From the NCBI RefSeq assembly GCF_007994985.1, contig NZ_VOQF01000020.1, forward strand, positions 1 to 59,287: a stretch of 59,287 bases of DNA, in the 5' to 3' direction. This document shows, one piece after another, positions 20,923-30,971 of the stretch. This DNA is from Metabacillus litoralis (lineage in GTDB: Bacteria > Bacillota > Bacilli > Bacillales > Bacillaceae). Position numbers and translations under genes: made by a program. Positions within the stretch are counted from its first letter, which is position 1. Every line of letters begins with the position of its first letter. The notes below the pieces were generated by a model. That model did no database searches and had not been told where the DNA came from. It was given only the letters and a program-made list of their open reading frames with translations.

Positions 20923-20962
20923 AAAACCAACTGCAATTTTTTATTGTGGTTGGTTTTTTATT
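20923..20962 (+). terminator. Terminator of purR-ridA
   Basis: AACCAACTGCAAT pairs with ATTGTGGTTGGTT, with a T run after it. The following 20963-21320 is AT-rich (potential AbrB-binding DNA upstream of spoVG) with no gene seen. Confidence 0.8.
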
Positions 20963-21320
20963 TTTGTGTTAACACGGAGTTAATTTTTCGCATTTTGTTG
21001 ACTTGAATATTTGACTTCTGTTTAGAGAAGAAAATGCAGTAAAACAAATTAATAACTAAATTTTAGATGTTCAATTGTTTCTTGAAATTTTTATTTTCAA
21101 ACTAAGAACAAAGGAACGGACAATGTTTAGCTATAATAAGATTAAGAAAATGTTTTCATAATTAAATTGATATAGAGAGTAACCCCATAATATCTCTTCT
21201 ACTTATCCTTATAACGGAGCTAATTAATCACCACAAACATCATTCTTGTTAGAAGCACTTCAAAAAAATATTTATTGTCAATAAATTTGCTTATTTTGTA
21301 AAAAAAAATATAAATATTGC

Positions 21321-21345
21321 AGGAATAACGAAAATTTTGTTGAAT
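21321..21345 (+). promoter_or_regulatory. Sigma-H promoter of spoVG
   Basis: AGGAATA (21321-21327) and GTTGAAT (21339-21345) match the sigma-H consensus (RnAGGAwWW, RnnGAAT) with normal spacing. B. subtilis spoVG is the classic sigma-H promoter and is repressed by AbrB. Confidence 0.8.
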
Positions 21346-21389
21346 ATGTAAACTAAAGTTTTTCATATGGGGAAAAGGTGGTGAACAGA

Positions 21390-21680
21390 ATGGAAGTTAC
21401 AGACGTAAGATTACGCCGCGTAAACACTGAAGGACGAATGAGAGCTATTGCATCGATTACGTTAGATCATGAGTTTGTTGTTCATGATATTCGTGTTATT
21501 GATGGAAACAATGGTCTTTTTGTTGCAATGCCAAGTAAGCGCACTCCTGATGGTGAATTTAGAGATATAGCACACCCTATTAATTCTAATACACGCGGAA
21601 AAATTCAAGATGCTGTATTAGCTGAGTATCATCGTTTAGGTGAGCTTGAAGTAGAATTTGAAGAAGCGGGTGCTTCATAA
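21390..21680 (+). CDS. spoVG: Septation and stage V sporulation regulator SpoVG
   Basis: SpoVG is a small nucleic-acid-binding regulator affecting septation, sporulation and extracellular enzymes. The 96-residue protein is almost identical to B. subtilis SpoVG, starting [20 protein letters not shown] and including [23 protein letters not shown] 21390 is chosen over the upstream GTG 21378 because AAAGGTGGTGA lies between them and the family starts at MEVTD. It stands alone between a sigma-H promoter and a terminator. Confidence 0.97.
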   Translation: MEVTDVRLRRVNTEGRMRAIASITLDHEFVVHDIRVIDGNNGLFVAMPSKRTPDGEFRDIAHPINSNTRGKIQDAVLAEYHRLGELEVEFEEAGAS

Positions 21681-21690
21681 AATAAAAGAT

Positions 21691-21725
21691 AAAGGACTTT
21701 GCAGATATTGCAGGGTCCTTTTTTG
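21691..21725 (+). terminator. Terminator of spoVG
   Basis: AAGGACTTTGCA and TGCAGGGTCCTT pair, followed by a T run. Confidence 0.8.
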
Positions 21726-21937
21726 CTTTAGATAGTTAATAATACAGAAGAAAATTGTATGGATTTCTAATGTGTCAATAACGTATAGTAAAAAACTATG
21801 TTAAAATTAGAAAAATCATGTACTTTTGTTTGTTACCTTGAAATACATGCTGTTTTAAGATATATTTTTCTATGGATAAAAGCGTATTTTACATAAATCA
21901 TATGGATATGGTTAAACGATAAATTGGAGGCCTGAAA

Positions 21938-23314
21938 ATGGATAATCGTTATGCAGTTATTTTAGCTGCAGGGCAGGGTACTAGAATGAAATCTTCATTA
22001 TATAAAGTGCTTCATCCTGTATGCGGAAAGCCAATGGTTCAACATGTTGTTGATCAAGTGTCAAAGCTAGAATTATCAAAAACTGTAACAGTTGTTGGTC
22101 ATGGTGCGGAAAAAGTAAAATCTCAACTTGGAGATACTACCGAGTATGCTTTACAAAGTGAACAATTAGGCACTGCACATGCAGTAATGCAGGCTTCTTC
22201 ATTTTTAGAAAACGAAATTGGTACAACAATTGTAATTTGTGGTGATACCCCATTAATTACAGCAGAAACAATGTCTTCATTGTTAGCACATCATCAAGAA
22301 ACAAACGCAATGGCTACAATTTTAACTGCAAAAGCAGACGACCCAACAGGATATGGACGTATAGTTCGAAATTCTGAGGGAACGGTAGAAAAGATTGTAG
22401 AGCATAAAGATGCAAATGCTTCTGAAAGAGAGATAACAGAAATAAATACTGGTACATATTGTTTTGATAACCAAGAGTTGTTCCGTGCGTTGTCAAATGT
22501 ATCAAATGATAATGTACAAGGAGAATATTACCTACCTGATGTAATTGAAATATTACAAAAAGAAGGTAAAATTGTCTCTGCTTATCAAACAGCTTCATTT
22601 GATGAAACTTTAGGAGTAAATGATCGTATTGCATTATCTCAGGCTGAAAAAATAATGAAGCAAAGAATTAATAAAGAACATATGAGAAATGGTGTTTCTA
22701 TTATAGATCCAGACCACACATATATTTCTGCTGAGGCTATTATTGGCAAAGATACTGTCATATACCCAGGGACAATGATACAGGGAGACTCTGTTATTGG
22801 TGAGGAATGTATCATTGGACCTAATTCTGAAATTAAGGATAGCAAAATAGGTAACCAAACAACAATTCGTCAATCTGTTGCACACGATAGTGAAATTGGA
22901 GATAGTGTTGCCATTGGACCTTTTGCTCATATTCGTCCTTCATCTACCATTTCAGATGATGTAAAGATAGGTAATTTTGTTGAAATTAAAAAATCAGTAA
23001 TGGGTAAAGGAAGCAAGGCCTCACATTTAAGTTATATTGGTGATGCTGAGGTTGGAGCAGATGTAAACCTTGGATGTGGATCAATTACTGTTAATTATGA
23101 TGGAAAAAACAAATTCCTCACAAAAATTGAGGATGGAGCTTTTATTGGCTGTAATTCAAATTTAATTGCTCCGGTTACTATTGGTAAAGGTGCATATGTT
23201 GCTGCAGGATCAACTGTTACAAATGATGTGCCAGAAAAAGCATTATCTGTAGCAAGGTCAAGACAAGTAAATAAAGAGAATTATGTCGACCGATTAAATA
23301 ATAAAAATTCCTAA
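21938..23314 (+). CDS. glmU: Bifunctional UDP-GlcNAc pyrophosphorylase / glucosamine-1-P acetyltransferase
   Basis: GlmU performs the last two steps to UDP-GlcNAc, feeding peptidoglycan and teichoic acid synthesis. The 458-residue protein has the N-terminal uridyltransferase signature [10 protein letters not shown] near residues 10-19. The C-terminal left-handed beta helix shows the hexapeptide repeats ([31 protein letters not shown] and [15 protein letters not shown]). ATG 21938 follows TTGGAGG. prs follows 19 bases after the stop, so the two are probably one transcript. Confidence 0.97.
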   Translation: MDNRYAVILAAGQGTRMKSSLYKVLHPVCGKPMVQHVVDQVSKLELSKTVTVVGHGAEKVKSQLGDTTEYALQSEQLGTAHAVMQASSFLENEIGTTIVICGDTPLITAETMSSLLAHHQETNAMATILTAKADDPTGYGRIVRNSEGTVEKIVEHKDANASEREITEINTGTYCFDNQELFRALSNVSNDNVQGEYYLPDVIEILQKEGKIVSAYQTASFDETLGVNDRIALSQAEKIMKQRINKEHMRNGVSIIDPDHTYISAEAIIGKDTVIYPGTMIQGDSVIGEECIIGPNSEIKDSKIGNQTTIRQSVAHDSEIGDSVAIGPFAHIRPSSTISDDVKIGNFVEIKKSVMGKGSKASHLSYIGDAEVGADVNLGCGSITVNYDGKNKFLTKIEDGAFIGCNSNLIAPVTIGKGAYVAAGSTVTNDVPEKALSVARSRQVNKENYVDRLNNKNS

Positions 23315-23333
23315 TGGAGGTTTTCACTTTACC

Positions 23334-24287
23334 ATGCCTAATCGTTATAGTGATTCTAATTTAAAAATATTTACGTTAAACTCTAATCCAGCTTTAGCAA
23401 AGGAAATTGCCGATGTTGTTGGTGTTGATTTAGGGAAATGTTCTGTAACACGCTTTAGTGATGGAGAAATTCAAATTAATATAGAAGAAAGCATTCGTGG
23501 AAGTGATGTTTATGTTATCCAATCTACAAGTGGTCCAGTTAATGAGCACTTAATGGAATTACTTATCATGATTGATGCTTTAAAGCGTGCTTCAGCAAAA
23601 ACGATCAATATTGTTATCCCTTACTATGGGTACGCAAGACAAGATCGTAAAGCAAGAGCAAGAGAGCCTATTACTGCGAAGCTTGTTGCAAACCTTTTAG
23701 AAACAGCAGGATCAACACGTGTGATAACATTAGATTTACATGCACCTCAAATTCAAGGATTCTTTGATATACCAATTGATCATTTGATGGGTGTACCAAT
23801 TCTGGGAGAATACTTCTTAGGGAAGAATTTAGAGGATATTGTTATCGTTTCACCAGATCACGGTGGAGTAACAAGAACAAGAAAGCTTGCTGATAAGCTT
23901 AAGGCTCCTATTGCGATTATTGATAAAAGACGTCCAAAGCCAAATGTTGTTGAAGTCATGAATATAGTCGGTAATATTGAAGGGAAAACTGCTATATTAA
24001 TTGATGATATTATTGATACAGCTGGAACAATAACGTTAGCAGCAAATGCGTTAGTGGAAAATGGTGCTAAAGAGGTTTATGCATGTTGTACACATCCTGT
24101 CCTTTCAGGTCCAGCGATAGATCGTATACAAAATTCTAAAATTAAAGAGTTGGTTGTAACAAATTCAATTTTATTACCTGAAGAAAAACGTATTGATAAA
24201 TTAGTTGAACTATCTGTAGCACCTTTAATTGGAGAAGCAATTATTCGTGTTCATGAAAGACAATCTGTTAGTTTATTATTTGATTAA
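23334..24287 (+). CDS. prs: Ribose-phosphate pyrophosphokinase
   Basis: Prs makes PRPP from ribose-5-phosphate and ATP for nucleotide, His and Trp synthesis, and PRPP is also the effector of PurR encoded nearby. The 317-residue protein shows [13 protein letters not shown] near residues 37-49, [16 protein letters not shown] near 99-114 and the PRPP-binding loop [14 protein letters not shown] near 221-234. Length matches the class I enzymes. ATG 23334 follows TGGAGG, 19 bases after glmU. Confidence 0.97.
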   Translation: MPNRYSDSNLKIFTLNSNPALAKEIADVVGVDLGKCSVTRFSDGEIQINIEESIRGSDVYVIQSTSGPVNEHLMELLIMIDALKRASAKTINIVIPYYGYARQDRKARAREPITAKLVANLLETAGSTRVITLDLHAPQIQGFFDIPIDHLMGVPILGEYFLGKNLEDIVIVSPDHGGVTRTRKLADKLKAPIAIIDKRRPKPNVVEVMNIVGNIEGKTAILIDDIIDTAGTITLAANALVENGAKEVYACCTHPVLSGPAIDRIQNSKIKELVVTNSILLPEEKRIDKLVELSVAPLIGEAIIRVHERQSVSLLFD

Positions 24288-24326
24288 GATACTGACAATG
24301 CGTTGAATTTTAAATTTGATATAAAA

Positions 24327-24387
24327 TAAAAGCTTATTTATATTCTTCCTCAACACAGTTGTGAAAGGTATAAATAAGCTTTTTTTT
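24327..24387 (+). terminator. Terminator of glmU-prs
   Basis: AAAAGCTTATTTATA pairs with TATAAATAAGCTTTT across a loop of about 25 bases, and is followed by a T run. Confidence 0.8.
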
Positions 24388-24486
24388 GTTAGTTTGTTAA
24401 ATGTTTCCTATAAGATAGGAACGCCTTTCATTAACCAAAGCTAGTTTCATTTCTATTATTCATAATGAAAAGTATTTTTTAAATAT

Positions 24487-24512
24487 GTTTATACACCATA
24501 ACATATGGGAAA
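24487..24512 (+). promoter_or_regulatory. Sigma-B promoter of ctc
   Basis: GTTTAT (24487-24492) and GGGAAA (24507-24512), spacer 14 bp, fit the general-stress sigma-B consensus (GTTTaa, GGGwAw). ctc is a founding member of the B. subtilis sigma-B regulon. Confidence 0.75.
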
Positions 24513-24554
24513 AACAATAATAAGAATTGAATTCGTATAGGAAGGGTGTAATTT

Positions 24555-25181
24555 ATGACAACATTACAAGCAATTAAGCGAACTGAATTTACAAGCTCTG
24601 CAAAAAGAAAAGTACGTGAATCAGGTAAGGTACTAGGTGTCATTTATGGTAAAGCAGTTGAAAGTAAACCAATTGCACTGGATAGTATAGCACTTATCAA
24701 AACCCTTCGAGAAGAGGGAAAGAATACAATTATTCATTTAGATGTTGATGGTTCTACACATGCTGTTATGCTATATGATATGCAAACAGATCCTCTTAAA
24801 AATGAACTTGTGCATGCTGACTTTCATATAGTGGACATGCAGTCTGAAGTTGAAGTAGAGGTGCCAATTCATTTAAATGGTGAAGCACAAGGAGTTAAAG
24901 ATGGTGGGGTTTTACAGCAGCCACTTCATGAATTAACCATTGCAGCTAAACCTGGAAAAATACCACAAACAATAGATGTAGATATCTCAAACCTAGGTGT
25001 AAATGAAACCATTTTAATTAAAGATCTACCTAATCATGGAGATTATACATATATCCAAGATGGTGAACAAGTTATTGCTTCTATTCTTCCTCCGAAGCAA
25101 GAAGAAGAAATTGATAGTGGTGAAGAACAAGAACCAGGTACTCCTGAAAACGAAGAAGGTAGAGAGCATAACGACGCTTAA
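24555..25181 (+). CDS. ctc: General stress protein Ctc, ribosomal protein bL25 family
   Basis: Ctc is the long, TL5-type form of ribosomal protein bL25, which binds 5S rRNA and the 50S subunit and is induced by stress. The 208-residue protein has the N-terminal 5S-binding domain (about 1-90) and the C-terminal beta domain (about 95-180, with VPIHLNGEAQGVKDGGVLQQ), ending in an acidic Glu-rich tail. ATG 24555 follows AGGAAGGGTG. A sigma-B promoter lies 45 bases upstream. Confidence 0.94.
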   Translation: MTTLQAIKRTEFTSSAKRKVRESGKVLGVIYGKAVESKPIALDSIALIKTLREEGKNTIIHLDVDGSTHAVMLYDMQTDPLKNELVHADFHIVDMQSEVEVEVPIHLNGEAQGVKDGGVLQQPLHELTIAAKPGKIPQTIDVDISNLGVNETILIKDLPNHGDYTYIQDGEQVIASILPPKQEEEIDSGEEQEPGTPENEEGREHNDA

Positions 25182-25203
25182 AAATAAATAGTATGGTTGA
25201 TAG

Positions 25204-25240
25204 TGTCAGTTCTCTGCTTGATTACGGAGAACTGACATTT
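25204..25240 (+). terminator. Terminator after ctc
   Basis: TGTCAGTTCTC and GAGAACTGACA form a perfect 11 bp stem followed by TTTTAGTTTTAG, a broken T run. Confidence 0.65.
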
Positions 25241-25340
25241 TAGTTTTAGTTATTTATCTATTTTCCTCAAAGCCAAAATAAAAGATCTACCTAAAGTAAA
25301 CTCTAGGTCGCACGATAATTTGTATTATTTGGAATTTTTC

Positions 25341-25398
25341 CTCTTAGAATGTAAATATATTTTCTAAAAGAGGTAATTATGTCATGATTAGACATAAT
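25341..25398. other. Two adjacent hairpins upstream of pth
   Basis: TCCTCTTAGAA against TTTCTAAAAGAGG (25339-25373) and the perfect pair ATTATGTC (25376-25383) / GACATAAT (25391-25398) lie back to back in the 320 bp ctc-pth gap. Neither has a T run. No gene is seen in the gap. Confidence 0.5.
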
Positions 25399-25502
25399 CT
25401 AACAACATGTTTTATTTATGGTTTGTTACTTTTATGATATTGTAAAGATAATGAATTTTTAATACATAGAACAGGTAAAGTGATTAGGAGGGTTTCGCAT
25501 TT

Positions 25503-26060
25503 ATGAAACTCATAATAGGATTAGGTAACCCAGGTAGACAATATGAAAAAACAAGGCATAATGTTGGTTTTATGGTGATAGATAAGCTGGCTGATAATTT
25601 GTCTATTCCTCTTGATCGTCAAAAATTTAATGGAATCTATGGAATAGGTCATATATCTGGCGAAAAGGTCATATTATTAAAACCACTCACATATATGAAT
25701 TTGTCTGGAGAATGTATTAGACCTCTTATGGAATTTTATGAAATTACTGAAGAGGAAATAGTAGTCGTTTATGATGATCTGGACTTACCTGTAGGCAAAA
25801 CACGTTTGCGGACAAAGGGAAGTGCTGGGGGACATAATGGTATAAAGTCAATGATTCATCACTTAGGAACACAGGAATTTAATCGTATAAAGATTGGCAT
25901 TGATCGACCTACAAATGGGATGAAGATTTCTGACTATGTTTTAGGGCAGTTCACTGAAGAAGATCATATAGGAATTAAAGAATCAATAGATGCATCCGTT
26001 TCTGCATGTGAAAAGTGGCTTACTAGTTCATTTGTTCAAGTCATGAATGAATTCAATTAA
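25503..26060 (+). CDS. pth: Peptidyl-tRNA hydrolase
   Basis: Pth (SpoVC in B. subtilis) releases peptides from tRNAs dropped from ribosomes. The 185-residue protein has the N-terminal [20 protein letters not shown] with catalytic His near residue 20, PLTYMNLSG near 62-70, [14 protein letters not shown] near 92-105 and [13 protein letters not shown] near 108-120. Length matches bacterial Pth. ATG 25503 follows GGAGGG. It precedes fin and mfd as in B. subtilis. Confidence 0.97.
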   Translation: MKLIIGLGNPGRQYEKTRHNVGFMVIDKLADNLSIPLDRQKFNGIYGIGHISGEKVILLKPLTYMNLSGECIRPLMEFYEITEEEIVVVYDDLDLPVGKTRLRTKGSAGGHNGIKSMIHHLGTQEFNRIKIGIDRPTNGMKISDYVLGQFTEEDHIGIKESIDASVSACEKWLTSSFVQVMNEFN

Positions 26061-26138
26061 GGTCGTTTTATCTGACGTATAGCATTTCTTGAAAAGGTAC
26101 ATACTATAAGTAAAATAAACCTTTTCAGGAGGCGTGTT

Positions 26139-26369
26139 ATGGCTTTGCATTATCATTGTAGACACTGTGGTGTAAAGGTAGGTAGCCTTGATAATAGTTT
26201 AATTTCTAGTGAGCAGCTAGGGTTTACTGCCTTAACAAATGCTGAACGCCAAGAAATGATTACTTATCAACAAAATGGTGATATACATATAAAAACTATT
26301 TGTGAAGATTGTCAGGATGCATTAAACAGAAACCCTGATTTACACCAATATGAGAGCTTTATTCAGTAA
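26139..26369 (+). CDS. fin: Anti-sigma-F factor Fin (YabK)
   Basis: Fin blocks sigma F late in forespore development and so helps the switch to sigma G. The 76-residue protein has the same length as B. subtilis Fin. It shows two CxxC pairs that likely bind zinc: CRHCGV near residues 7-10 and CEDCQD near 56-59. ATG 26139 follows CAGGAGGCG. It is followed by a terminator and then mfd. Confidence 0.93.
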   Translation: MALHYHCRHCGVKVGSLDNSLISSEQLGFTALTNAERQEMITYQQNGDIHIKTICEDCQDALNRNPDLHQYESFIQ

Positions 26370-26371
26370 TA

Positions 26372-26401
26372 GCTTTGGGAGCCATCCCCAAAGCATTTTT
26401 C
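26372..26401 (+). terminator. Terminator of pth-fin
   Basis: GCTTTGGG and CCCAAAGC pair around seven bases, followed by ATTTTTCTG. Confidence 0.85.
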
Positions 26402-26554
26402 TGTTTTAAATTTCATTAAGCAGTATATGAATGCATTTAAAGCCATTCAATCAGTCATATTATGACAATTCAGGCGATAAGAAAGCAGTATAAGATAACA
26501 AATATAAAAGAAATAAGTAACTCAAACATAAAGAACTTGAGAGGGGGGCTGAGC

Positions 26555-29500
26555 TTGAATAGTTTACAAAAATATTTTTATGAAAATGATGATTTCAAAA
26601 CGATTGTATCGGGTATCGAAGAAGGCTTAAAGGAGCAATTAGTTGCAGGCTTATCTGGTTCAGCAAGGACTGTTTTTACTGCAGCCCTTTACCATGACTT
26701 AAAAAAATCACTATTGATTGTTACACATAATTTATACCAAGCTCAAAAGGTTTATGAGGATTTGTTGAATTTACTTAAAGAGGATGTTTATCTTTATCCC
26801 GTAAATGACCTTATTGCAGCAGAAGTGGCTATTGCAAGTCCTGAATTAAAGGCACAAAGAATAGATGTTTTAAACAAATTGGCAGAAGATAGACCATCAA
26901 TTGTTATTGCGCCCGTAGCTGGGGTAAGAAGGCTTCTTCCACCAAAAGAACAATGGAAGAATAACCAATACAAGTTAACAGTAGGACAAGATATTGATCT
27001 GGATAACTATATTCATCAGTTTGTTTTACTTGGCTATGAGCGGGTAGATATGGTTAGTTCACCTGGAGAATTTAGTGTTCGTGGGGGAATAATTGATATA
27101 TATCCTTTAACAGAAGATAATGCTATTAGAATTGAATTGTTTGATACGGAAATTGATTCTATTCGATCTTTCAATATAGAAGATCAAAGATCAATCAGTA
27201 TGTTAAAAACAATTACAATTGGTCCTGCAGTTGAAACAATTATTAATGAAGAATCAAAAATGAGAAGTATCCAAGGAATTGAAGCAGGTTTAGCAAAAAG
27301 TCTTAAGAAAATGAAGAATGAACAGCAAAAGGAATTACTAGTTGAAAATATTCAATATGATCTTGAACGATTACGTAATAATCAATTTACTCAGGATATT
27401 TTTAAGTTTTCAGCGCTGTTTCATGAAAAACCTGCTAGTTTACTAGACTATGTTGCCAAGGATTCTATTATTGTTTTGGATGAGGTAAGTAGAATTCAAG
27501 AAACTTATGAACAATTAGATCGAGAAGAGGCTGAATGGTACACACACCTACTTGAAGAGGGAAAGATTTTTCCAGATATAAAAATATCGCACTCTTATGT
27601 TGATGTTATGACAAATTCAAAGCAGCCTTTACTTTATTTATCACTATTTTTAAGGCATGTTCCACATACTAGCCCGCAAAATATCTTAAATTTATCATGT
27701 AAACAAATGCAAAGCTTTCATGGACAAATGAATTTATTAAAAACAGAATTAGATAGATGGCAGAAATCACAATATGCAGTTGTGTTTCTTGGAGTAAATG
27801 AAGAAAGAGCTAAGAAGCTAGAAACAGTTTTAGAGGACTACGAAATCAAAGCTACTATTCAAAGTAATGCTAATATGTTAGCAAGTGGTGTAGTTTCAAT
27901 CGTAGAAGGTGATTTGCAAACTGGATTTGAACTTCCAATGCAGAAGCTTGCTGTTATTACAGAAGAGGAACTCTTTAAGAAGCGAGTGAAAAAACAGGTT
28001 AGAAGGCAAAAGCTTTCGAATGCAGAGAGAATAAAAAGTTACTCTGAGCTGGAAATAGGAAATTATGTTGTTCATGTTAATCATGGTATTGGTAAGTATG
28101 TTGGGATTGAAACTTTAGAAATTAATGGTATCCACAAAGATTATTTAAACATCAAATATCATGGTAGTGATCAACTTTATGTGCCGGTTGAGCAAATTGA
28201 TCAAGTTCAAAAATATGTTGGTTCAGAGGGTAAAGAACCAAAGATCTATAAGCTTGGAGGAAGTGACTGGCGTAGAGTTAAAAAGAAGGTTGAGTCATCT
28301 GTTCAAGATATTGCAGATGATTTAATTAAGCTCTATGCAGAACGTGAAGCTAGTGAAGGATATGCATTTTCACCAGATGGAGAAATGCAAAAAGAGTTTG
28401 AGTTAGCATTTCCATATCAAGAAACCGACGATCAAATACGTTCTATCATTGAGATTAAAAAGGATATGGAACGCATACGACCAATGGACCGATTATTATG
28501 TGGAGATGTTGGTTATGGGAAAACAGAGGTTGCAATAAGAGCGGCATTTAAAGCAATTGCTGATGGTAAACAGGTAGCACTTCTTGTACCAACAACAATT
28601 CTTGCTCAACAGCATTTCGAAACAGTGAGAGAGAGATTTCAGGATTACCCAATAAATATCGGCCTATTAAGTAGGTTCAGATCCCGAAAAGAAATCACTG
28701 AAACAAATAAAGGCCTTAGTAATGGAACAGTTGATATGGTAATTGGAACACACCGATTACTATCAAAGGATATTAAATATAAAGATTTAGGCTTATTAAT
28801 CATTGATGAAGAACAGAGATTTGGTGTAACACATAAAGAGAAAATTAAGCAATTAAAGGCAAATGTTGATGTTTTAACTTTAACTGCTACACCGATCCCA
28901 AGAACTCTACATATGTCAATGCTTGGTGTAAGAGACTTGTCAGTAATAGAAACACCACCAGAAAATCGTTTTCCTGTTCAGACCTATGTTGTTGAATATA
29001 ACGGAGGGTTAGTAAGAGAGTCGATTGAAAGGGAAATGGCTCGTGGTGGTCAGGTTTTCTTTTTATATAACAGAGTTGAGGATATAGAAAGAAAAACAGA
29101 TGAGATATCAATGCTAATACCTGATGCTAGAGTGACATATGCACATGGGAAAATGACAGAAAATGAATTAGAATCTGTTATGCTCAGCTTTCTAGAGGGT
29201 GAATATGACGTATTAGTAAGTACGACGATTATAGAAACGGGTGTTGATATTCCTAATGTTAATACGCTTATCGTTAACGATGCAGATAAAATGGGGTTAT
29301 CACAGCTTTATCAGCTTCGAGGTCGCGTAGGAAGATCAAATAGGATAGCTTATGCTTATTTCACATATAGAAAAGATAAAGTGCTAACAGAGGTTGCTGA
29401 AAAAAGACTTCAAGCAATTAAAGAGTTCACTGAATTAGGATCAGGATTTAAAATTGCTATGAGAGATCTTTCTATAAGAGGTGCAGGAAACTTATTAGGA

Positions 29501-30085
29501 TCTCAACAACATGGATTTATTGATTCAGTTGGGTTTGACCTTTATTCTCAAATGTTAAAAGAAGCAATTGAAGAGAGACAAACAGAAGCTCCTAAGGAAA
29601 AGCCTATTGATGTTGAAATTGACCTGCAGGTTGATGCGTATTTACCACAGGATTATATAATGGATGGACGCCAAAAAATAGATATGTACAAACGCTTTAG
29701 ATCATTAACATCTTTACAAGATCTAGAAGAGCTACAAGAAGAGATGGTTGACCGTTTTGGCGAATATCCGATCGAAGTAGGATATTTATTTTCTATTGCA
29801 AAACTAAAAGTATTCGCTATTCAAGAAAGAGTAGAGAGTATTAAACAAGATAAAGAGGCTATTTCCATCCTTATCGAAGAAGCCGCAAGCAATCGTATTG
29901 ACGGCCAAAAGCTATTTGATTTAAGCAATAAATATAATCGTATAGTGGGACTTGGAATGGAAGGAAGTAGATTAAAACTTACAATTGCAACAAAGAACCT
30001 TACTATTGATAAATGGCTGACCATTATTACAGAATTATTAAATGGTCTTGCTCAAGTTAAGAAGGAAGAAATATCAGTGAAATAG
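26555..30085 (+). CDS. mfd: Transcription-repair coupling factor Mfd
   Basis: Mfd pushes stalled RNA polymerase off damaged DNA and recruits UvrA. The 1176-residue protein has the UvrB-like N-terminal region (GLSGSARTVFTAAL near 36-49), the RNA polymerase-interacting domain (about 490-560), and the SF2 translocase with Walker A GDVGYGKTEVA near 650-660, DEEQRFG near 750 and LRGRVGRSNR near 922-931. A C-terminal TRCF domain follows. TTG 26555 is chosen: GAGGGGGG is about 7 bases upstream and the length equals B. subtilis Mfd. The frame stays open further upstream but lacks similarity there. Confidence 0.97.
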   Translation: MNSLQKYFYENDDFKTIVSGIEEGLKEQLVAGLSGSARTVFTAALYHDLKKSLLIVTHNLYQAQKVYEDLLNLLKEDVYLYPVNDLIAAEVAIASPELKAQRIDVLNKLAEDRPSIVIAPVAGVRRLLPPKEQWKNNQYKLTVGQDIDLDNYIHQFVLLGYERVDMVSSPGEFSVRGGIIDIYPLTEDNAIRIELFDTEIDSIRSFNIEDQRSISMLKTITIGPAVETIINEESKMRSIQGIEAGLAKSLKKMKNEQQKELLVENIQYDLERLRNNQFTQDIFKFSALFHEKPASLLDYVAKDSIIVLDEVSRIQETYEQLDREEAEWYTHLLEEGKIFPDIKISHSYVDVMTNSKQPLLYLSLFLRHVPHTSPQNILNLSCKQMQSFHGQMNLLKTELDRWQKSQYAVVFLGVNEERAKKLETVLEDYEIKATIQSNANMLASGVVSIVEGDLQTGFELPMQKLAVITEEELFKKRVKKQVRRQKLSNAERIKSYSELEIGNYVVHVNHGIGKYVGIETLEINGIHKDYLNIKYHGSDQLYVPVEQIDQVQKYVGSEGKEPKIYKLGGSDWRRVKKKVESSVQDIADDLIKLYAEREASEGYAFSPDGEMQKEFELAFPYQETDDQIRSIIEIKKDMERIRPMDRLLCGDVGYGKTEVAIRAAFKAIADGKQVALLVPTTILAQQHFETVRERFQDYPINIGLLSRFRSRKEITETNKGLSNGTVDMVIGTHRLLSKDIKYKDLGLLIIDEEQRFGVTHKEKIKQLKANVDVLTLTATPIPRTLHMSMLGVRDLSVIETPPENRFPVQTYVVEYNGGLVRESIEREMARGGQVFFLYNRVEDIERKTDEISMLIPDARVTYAHGKMTENELESVMLSFLEGEYDVLVSTTIIETGVDIPNVNTLIVNDADKMGLSQLYQLRGRVGRSNRIAYAYFTYRKDKVLTEVAEKRLQAIKEFTELGSGFKIAMRDLSIRGAGNLLGSQQHGFIDSVGFDLYSQMLKEAIEERQTEAPKEKPIDVEIDLQVDAYLPQDYIMDGRQKIDMYKRFRSLTSLQDLEELQEEMVDRFGEYPIEVGYLFSIAKLKVFAIQERVESIKQDKEAISILIEEAASNRIDGQKLFDLSNKYNRIVGLGMEGSRLKLTIATKNLTIDKWLTIITELLNGLAQVKKEEISVK

Positions 30086-30302
30086 CTTTAAATCAGACCT
30101 TGATGTAAGTAATCATCAGACGGAAATCAGAGTTTTATCAAAAAAACGCTTTCAATATGTATATTACATCACTAGTGAAGGATACTAAATTTAACAAATG
30201 GTGATTGTTACATAAATAACTAGCTCCTGTTAAATTATCCATTCTTCAGGAAGGTACAATCATCTTTTTTCCTATCATCCGATGAAAGTGAGGCAACGTA
30301 AG

Positions 30303-30839
30303 ATGAAAGCAACTGGTATAGTTCGTCGCATTGATGATTTAGGTCGAGTAGTTATCCCAAAGGAAATCCGTAGAACCCTACGTATACGAGAAGGTGATCC
30401 ATTAGAGATATTTGTGGATCGCGATGGTGAAGTTATTTTGAAAAAATATTCACCAATTAGTGAGTTAAGTGACTTTTCTAAAGAATATGGTGATGCCTTA
30501 TTCGATAGTCTAGGTCATCAGGTTTTAATCTGTGATAGAGACACATTCATTGCTGTTTCAGGTGGCTCAAAGAAAGAGTACCTCAATAAAAACATTGGTG
30601 AAGTTGTCGAGCAGGTTATGGAGGAAAGAAACTCTGTTTTAAAAACTGATGCTGGAGAAACTCAAATTGTTTCAGGCTTTGATGAGGAAGTTAAATCGTA
30701 TACGATTGGACCGATTGTAGCTAATGGTGATCCAATTGGTGCTGTTATCATTCTTTCTAAGGATCAATCGATTGGTGAAGTTGAACATAAGGCAGTAGAA
30801 ACAGCTGCAGGATTTCTAGCAAGACAAATGGAACATTAA
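30303..30839 (+). CDS. spoVT: Stage V sporulation regulator SpoVT
   Basis: SpoVT is a sigma-G-dependent forespore transcription factor that tunes spore proteins and germination genes. The 178-residue protein has an AbrB-like swapped-hairpin domain (MKATGIVRRIDDLGRVVIPK, then EIRRTLRIREGDPLEIFVD) and a C-terminal GAF-like domain (about 55-178, with SYTIGPIVANGDPIGAVII). ATG 30303 matches the family start; an upstream ATG at 30282 adds seven residues not found in SpoVT. It forms its own unit with a terminator. Confidence 0.97.
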   Translation: MKATGIVRRIDDLGRVVIPKEIRRTLRIREGDPLEIFVDRDGEVILKKYSPISELSDFSKEYGDALFDSLGHQVLICDRDTFIAVSGGSKKEYLNKNIGEVVEQVMEERNSVLKTDAGETQIVSGFDEEVKSYTIGPIVANGDPIGAVIILSKDQSIGEVEHKAVETAAGFLARQMEH

Positions 30840-30846
30840 GTTTTAT

Positions 30847-30876
30847 AAAAGAGGCAGCGCTTATGCTGCCTCTTTT
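30847..30876 (+). terminator. Terminator of spoVT
   Basis: AAAAGAGGCAGC and GCTGCCTCTTTT form a 12 bp stem followed by GTTT. Confidence 0.8.
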
Positions 30877-30971
30877 GTTTGGTTATAAAATTATCTTGTT
30901 TAGGTTACAGCACTTAATTATAGAGTGTATATGCTATAATTTTGGATAGATCATGTTGAGAGGAGTGGGGC

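Noticed and set aside
20963-21320. Possible gene or repeat in the gap before spoVG
   Set aside because: The stretch is AT-rich, with stops in all frames and no paired ends that could be trusted.
26462-26554. N-terminal extension of Mfd from ATG 26462
   Set aside because: The added 31 residues lack similarity to Mfd and have no ribosome site, while TTG 26555 follows GAGGGGGG and gives the family length.
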